Shown here: positions 59,165 through 64,000 of the stretch, piece after piece
Layout of the letters: each line of letters starts with the position of its first letter
How positions within the stretch are numbered: the first letter of the stretch is position 1
DNA from: Trema orientale
Taxonomy: Eukaryota; Streptophyta; Magnoliopsida; Rosales; Cannabaceae
Assembly (NCBI GenBank): GCA_002914845.1
Contig: JXTC01000162.1
Coordinates: forward strand, 124,001 to 188,000
Direction of reading: 5' to 3'
DNA: 64,000 bases
Made by a program: the position numbers and the translations under genes
Notes under the pieces: model-generated
The model's database searches: none
Told to the model about the DNA's origin: nothing
The model's input: the letters and a program-made list of their open reading frames with translations, nothing else

Positions 59165-60830
59165 TGTTAGCCCAAGATTGACAACCCAAGAGGAGGGTGA
59201 ATTGGGTTTTAAAACTTTATAAGAAACTTTTCAACAATGCAAAATCATAGACCACTATTTTTAATTTTGAAGCTAAACGAACAATAATACCAAGTATATA
59301 GCAATAATATCAAGCAAATTAAGCCCACTATATATCAAACACTCAATCAAATAGCTTGCAATAAAGTAAAGAGTGTGGGGATAGAGAAAATGCAAACTAA
59401 GTTTTTACGAGATTCGACAAACACAACAATTTGTCTACATCCCCAGCCCTCGGCAATGTGCTTCGAGCTTTCCACTGTCGGATCAAGATTATGGACTTGA
59501 CCGACCCTTGTACAAACTGAGTGAATTCTTCTTAGGCTTACCTAACCTTTACGATAGTCTTGAATATTGTTTAAACTATGGTGCCAATCTCACCTATACC
59601 AGGTTGTTTAGACAATGGTATCAACCTCACCAACTCATGAGTTGTTTAGACTCCGGTGATAACATTACCTAAATCGGGTTATTTAGACTCCAGTGGCAAC
59701 CTCGCCTATACACGGATTGTTTATGACTCTGGTACCAACTTCACCTCAACTCAAATGATTTTACAATAAACAAGAGTAAATACCCTCAAGAACTCTCCCC
59801 TTAAAAGTAATAAACGCAATTTTGGCTTAGGAGATTTGAGAACAATGCACAATGAATGCTCTAAGATTGGCTTAATATGATTTGAAAGTGTAATTGATGT
59901 GAAAATAGGCTAAGATACTTTGAAAGTAGATGAGGTTCATGCTCAAGTCGTAAATGCCATCAAATGAGGCTCTATATATAGATATCCAAGAATACTAGTC
60001 ATTATTAGCTTTTTACCGAAAGTTTGGTCGATTAAAATTAAAGCTGGTCGACCAAAAATATAGTCGTTAAAGTTTAACACGTCAGTTCAGTTCCAACGGT
60101 CATTTCTAGCCACTAGTTTGAAAAGTGGTCAACCAAAGTTGGTCGACCAAACTCACTGTTGGTCGATCAAAATGATTTTAGTCGACCAAATTCATTTTTG
60201 GTCGTTTTTCAAACTCTGACAAGATTTTTGGTATTTTTCAGATTTTGACAGCTTCTGGCGTTTTTCAAAAATTAACTTCTAAACTTATTTTAAACACTTT
60301 AAAAACATTGGAAATCAATTTAAAATGAATATTTTGGCTATTGCAAACCTATTTTAGTTTCACAAAGGTATTTAACAATAATTTAGAAAGTGTTCATCCT
60401 AAAACACATTCTAGTTTGCAAATAGAAAATCTTCTTTTAGCTTATTTCAAAAATATTATGATTTCAAATATATTTGTAACTTATTTAAATTTAAGAAATC
60501 ATATTTTAAAGAATATTTTGCCTAATTAAAGAAATCATTATTTTCTATTTTCAAACTTCTATGATAAAATAACCATTTTAAGCTTAAGATAATTTAAAAA
60601 CTCTTTTGAAAGTATGAGCCAATGTAAAGAGAATTTATGTGTAATGAACTAAATCAAACACAAGACTAAGTATGAAATATACCCTAGATAAGTACGGTCT
60701 TGTATCTTAATTTTCCATCTTCAAGCTTGATTCTAATAGGTCCATATGCATCCACCTTCAAGCTTGATTCCTTGATTAACTTGAGCTAAAACTTTAAAAC
60801 CATTTCACTACACACTTAAGTTAATTTGTT
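59165..60830. mobile_element. LTR-retrotransposon remnant (LTR-like, about 1.6 kb)
   Basis: Begins near CAACCCAAGAGGAGGGTGAA TTGGG, followed by TTTTTACGAGATTCGACAAA and CTACATCCCCAGCCCTCGGC, text I associate with long plant LTRs. A cluster of TTGGTCGACCAA palindromes (about 60030-60210) follows. No coding domains and no second LTR within the window. Borders are approximate. Confidence 0.45.
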
Positions 60831-61432
60831 AAATCATTAGTACTAAATCAAATATTTGTTATTTTCAAAATAAGAGTGAATAAGATTAAAACTTTAATTT
60901 CTCAACAAAAACAAAATAGTAGACTCCAAAATAAAGAAAATAAACTTAAACTGAAAGTATTAATATAGGTAAAATAATTAAATAAAATGAAGAAAGTAAA
61001 TCTCATTTGGAGATAAATGATCATAATATTAAAGAGTTGACACTAAATCCAAAACATAGTAAACATATGTATTAAAATTTTCATGTCATAGTGAACATTT
61101 TCAATTGAATGTGAATTATTCCATAGTTAAGCATTCTTGTTCAAAGTAAGTAATATAAATTATTCCTCCTAAATTTTTTAATAGAAGAAATAAGTTTATT
61201 TCCATAACACTAATGATATGTAACACTATATCAACTACCAGTAAATAAAATAGATTTCAACAATATGTATATAAATATAGCAAATTATTTAATAATAATG
61301 TGATAGTATGAATATAAAGACATATAATTAAACTGAATAGGTAGTTTACATACCTCCTTTGCATACATTATGTGAGGAAAAGTAATTATGTTATCTTAAT
61401 AATTTCGAAATATTAGGAATATGATAGAAGGT
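60831..61432. other. Intergenic AT-rich spacer
   Basis: No gene or clear repeat structure. Confidence 0.4.
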
Positions 61433-62450
61433 TCAGTATGGAGTAGAGATATCTCCTGTAATAATAGATGTAATTGGAATAGAGGTTTCATCTAACGAAA
61501 CGAGTTCATCAGTCACTTGAAGAGCCAATTTAGCCAATCTATGTGCTGCTTCACTGGCTTCACGAAAGACACGATTTATTTTGATACCGGAAAAATGAGA
61601 GAATAAACTTATGATATCTAGCAATAGATTTCCAAATTCAGAAAGGTCACCAATTCCATTGTTGAGAGCTTAAACCACAACCAGAGTATATGATTCCAAC
61701 ATCTATAGATTGAAACTAATATCTCTTGCCCATAAGAGTGATATCCTAATTGTCTTAGGCTCAGTATGTTTTGGTGAAAGAAGGCATCAAGCATTTTTGC
61801 CAACGCAACCACTACTTCCCCTTTATCATTCTGAATTATGCCACCAATTCCAACAGAACGTGTTTTTTCATTAAGGGTGGCATCAATATTCATTTTAAAA
61901 TAGCTATTAGAAAGAGTTATCCATCATGTTTCCCTCCTTTTTAAATTCTGTGAACAAGGAATATTCCTCATTCTTCCTCGTCCATTTCGATATTCCTCCA
62001 AGTATTGAATAGACCATTCTACAACCATACTCGGTATTTTGGTTTTTGACCCATGTAATCTTTTATTTCTTTCATTTCAGATGCACCATGATAAACAGAG
62101 GAATAAATCAAAATCCTCCAAACTCAGCAATTGAGAATATAAAGAGATAATATTGGCCATTATCATAGCAAAGAGCTTACTAAACAGTAGTTAAAATTTT
62201 GATGCCCTCCAAATTGCCTTAGCAAAGCTACAGTGAATCAAGGCATGAGTAAGAGACTCTCATGTATAATTACAAGAGCTACAACGTGGTGAACACTTTC
62301 CTATGAAATAAACCCACTGTCATTGGTAAGACATTATGGTAAGCTCGCCAAATGCTTATCTTAATTTTACTAGGAAGAGTTAAACCCCAATATTTCCTCT
62401 ATCAACTATGTATGCTTGCTAAATTTGAGCATAAACTTCTCTCTAATCTA
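61433..62450 (-). pseudogene. LINE relic: RT zinc-binding and RNase H-like regions
   Basis: Near 62270-62390 (minus) the text reads SKIKISIWRAYHNVLP, GLFHRKVFTT, then after stops SLTHALIHCSFAKAIWRAS, as in the zf-RVT region of plant LINEs. Near 61893 NIDATLNEKTRSVGIGGIIQ and NDKGEVVVALAKMLDAFF match the start of the RNase H-like domain (RVT_3 type). FREASEAAHRLAKLALQVTD near 61560 is its end. Frameshifts and stops separate these pieces. Upstream reverse transcriptase is not seen. Confidence 0.8.
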
Positions 62451-62924
62451 GCTTCCATTCATAGAATATGCTCCAGAAGTAGTAAAATACCAAACTAAAC
62501 TATCTCTTCGCACTGTAAAACTCAAGGGAATAGTGAGTACCTTAAAAGTAAGAAATTTTAGTAATTAAGATGAGCAACCAAAATTTAAGAGTGTACTATA
62601 AGATAAAGAATTACAAATCATATTTTTCTAGGTTTAGCTAGGTCCCAAAAATTTTTAAACAGTAGGAAAAGAGTAGAAAATTTAAACGTAATAAATAAAT
62701 TACACTAAATGTGGAGAGTTCTTCAGTTCATAGGAGTTTTTGCTCATCATGATCAGTTCTTCCTTTTCTAGTCATGGATGTGGCCTTTGAATTCGTTAGA
62801 GATCCAACAAAAAGTATTAAAGTAGATGAAGAAGAAGGAAAAAGGGGTTTAAAAGGTGGGTCCCACTTTACTTCTTTTTTAAAAAAAAAAAAAAGGGTTT
62901 AACTAATGACCTCAACCTATTACA
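62451..62924. other. Intergenic, no gene seen
   Basis: Non-coding; poly-A run at 62879-62894. Confidence 0.4.
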
Positions 62925-63072
62925 AATTAAAAAAAATATATCTATTACTACCTAATCTTCACTCTATCCCATTAGGGATAATAGGTTTTCACGCCTACCC
63001 CGATATGATTCGGACCTAAGACCGAAATCCTAGGTAATAGGTGCTCTTACCACTTAAGCCAATCCACTTCGT
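62925..63072 (-). mobile_element. tRNA-derived SINE-like element
   Basis: On the minus strand an A-box-like GGCTTAAGTGGTAAGAGCACC (63060-63040) is followed at tRNA spacing by a B-box-like GGTCCGAATCATATC (63016-63002). A tRNA-unrelated part comes next, then an end rich in T (62931-62938 region). The tRNA-like head is too degenerate to be a working tRNA. A second B-box-like piece (GTGGGTTCGAGCCTCACAG, about 63116-63134) lies just upstream and may belong to another copy. Confidence 0.6.
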
Positions 63073-63149
63073 CAAAATAATAATATCACCCACAAAATAA
63101 TAACATCACCCACTGTGAGGCTCGAACCCACGGAATCCCACTTTACCTT

Positions 63150-64000
63150 TAATCAAATGTCTTGTACATGGCAATTTCATAATTATTTGTTAAACGAAAG
63201 GACTTTGTGTTCTTAATGTTATCTCTATTATTTGTAGAAAAACAAAACTACACGTATCCATTTTCTAGATAGGCGTATGAGGTAGAGCTCTTTCTAGCAC
63301 TCCTTAGTCTCCACCTATTTATAGGTATTATTTTACCAAATTAAAATTTATAGAGAAAATAATATTAAATAATATGTATTTTTTGTTATTTTTTTTAATT
63401 ACTAAAATTATGATAGCCGTTAGATTTAGATAATAATCTAACGATTAAAAAAAAATACCTATTGGATTATAGCCCTATATATGAAGTAAATCCTCTATAA
63501 GTTAATACTGTTGGGAATTAAGAGAAATTATTACTTTATATAAGTTATTTATTTATCGATAAATGAGTAATTTATTAATTTATTGATAACTAAATATTTA
63601 GTAATTTAAAAGATTAGTATGAGCTTAATATTATACCTTTTATCCCCTAAGATACATGTATAAGCTCTAATAATAAAAATTAGATACAATCAAAGTTAAT
63701 GTATACATATAAAGAACATAAAAGTCAACAAATATACACACAAAAGTTATTATATATTGTTTGTGCATAAATAAAATTCTAAAAGTTAATTTTCAGTGTA
63801 TATCAAAAAGTTAAGAAATATACATACATATAATCATAAATGTAGCTTTAAAATTTAATACATTAAAAAATATAATATTTCAAGATGTTTAATGTATATT
63901 GAACATAATAACGATAATTAATGGTCATTACTTTTACTTCAATAGTACAAATTGTTATAAATAGGTTCCAAATCATATACTCAATATGATGTATCCATTA
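63150..64000. other. Intergenic AT-rich sequence to the window end
   Basis: No gene. Near 63380-63480 a short text about TTTAGATAATAATCTAACGA forms a weak inverted repeat. Otherwise nothing supported. Confidence 0.4.

Noticed and set aside
63000..63062. Possible functional tRNA gene on the minus strand
   Set aside because: A and B boxes are present but no acceptor stem or proper cloverleaf can be formed; fits a SINE head better.

Overview
The window is nuclear DNA of a flowering plant, most likely a dicot (a woody rosid is a guess). Evidence: spliced genes with GT-AG introns of 80-300 bp, AT-rich intergenic DNA, plant-specific families (NPR1, plant-type class A heat shock factor, plant nucleosome assembly protein) and typical plant transposons. 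There is one 462-base run of N (34983-35444) and one single N (26607). No bacterial operon, CRISPR array, rRNA or functional tRNA was seen. Left part, 1-15.1 kb: three housekeeping genes in a row, NAP1-type histone chaperone (minus, 3' end off the window), nuclear-encoded organellar ribosomal protein bS16 (minus) and a CCCH zinc-finger protein of the EMB1789/C3H65 type (plus). From memory, the Arabidopsis orthologues At5g56950, At5g56940 and At5g56930 are also adjacent, so this looks like conserved microsynteny, stretched here by two transposon insertions between the last two. Middle part, 17-30.4 kb: a non-autonomous hAT element, a ten-exon SurE-like phosphatase gene with an apparently damaged splice acceptor, a 4.1-kb PIF/Harbinger transposon with a dead transposase and its divergent accessory gene, a foldback MULE-type MITE, and a two-exon class A heat shock factor (HsfA9-like). 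Right-centre, 32.7-47 kb: NPR1 (minus, 4 exons), the salicylate-linked immune co-activator, carrying an LTR retrotransposon in intron 2 and a GAA/TTC triplet tract in intron 3; two deletion derivatives of the Harbinger family; a 3.8-kb AT-rich nested repeat region; and a small four-exon gene for a 187-residue charged repeat protein of unknown function. Right end, 47.8-64 kb: no intact gene; foldback elements, a long LTR-like block, a kelch-protein gene fragment fused to a broken hAT element, LTR remnants, a tRNA-derived SINE and a LINE relic. The genes are independent transcription units, not a pathway cluster. I did not find a convincing new biological system. The strongest leads are the SurE splice lesion, the Harbinger family (full-length relative plus derivatives in one window, with a tandem array in its divergent promoter), the repeat load inside NPR1 introns, and the nested repeat at 40.5-44.3 kb.
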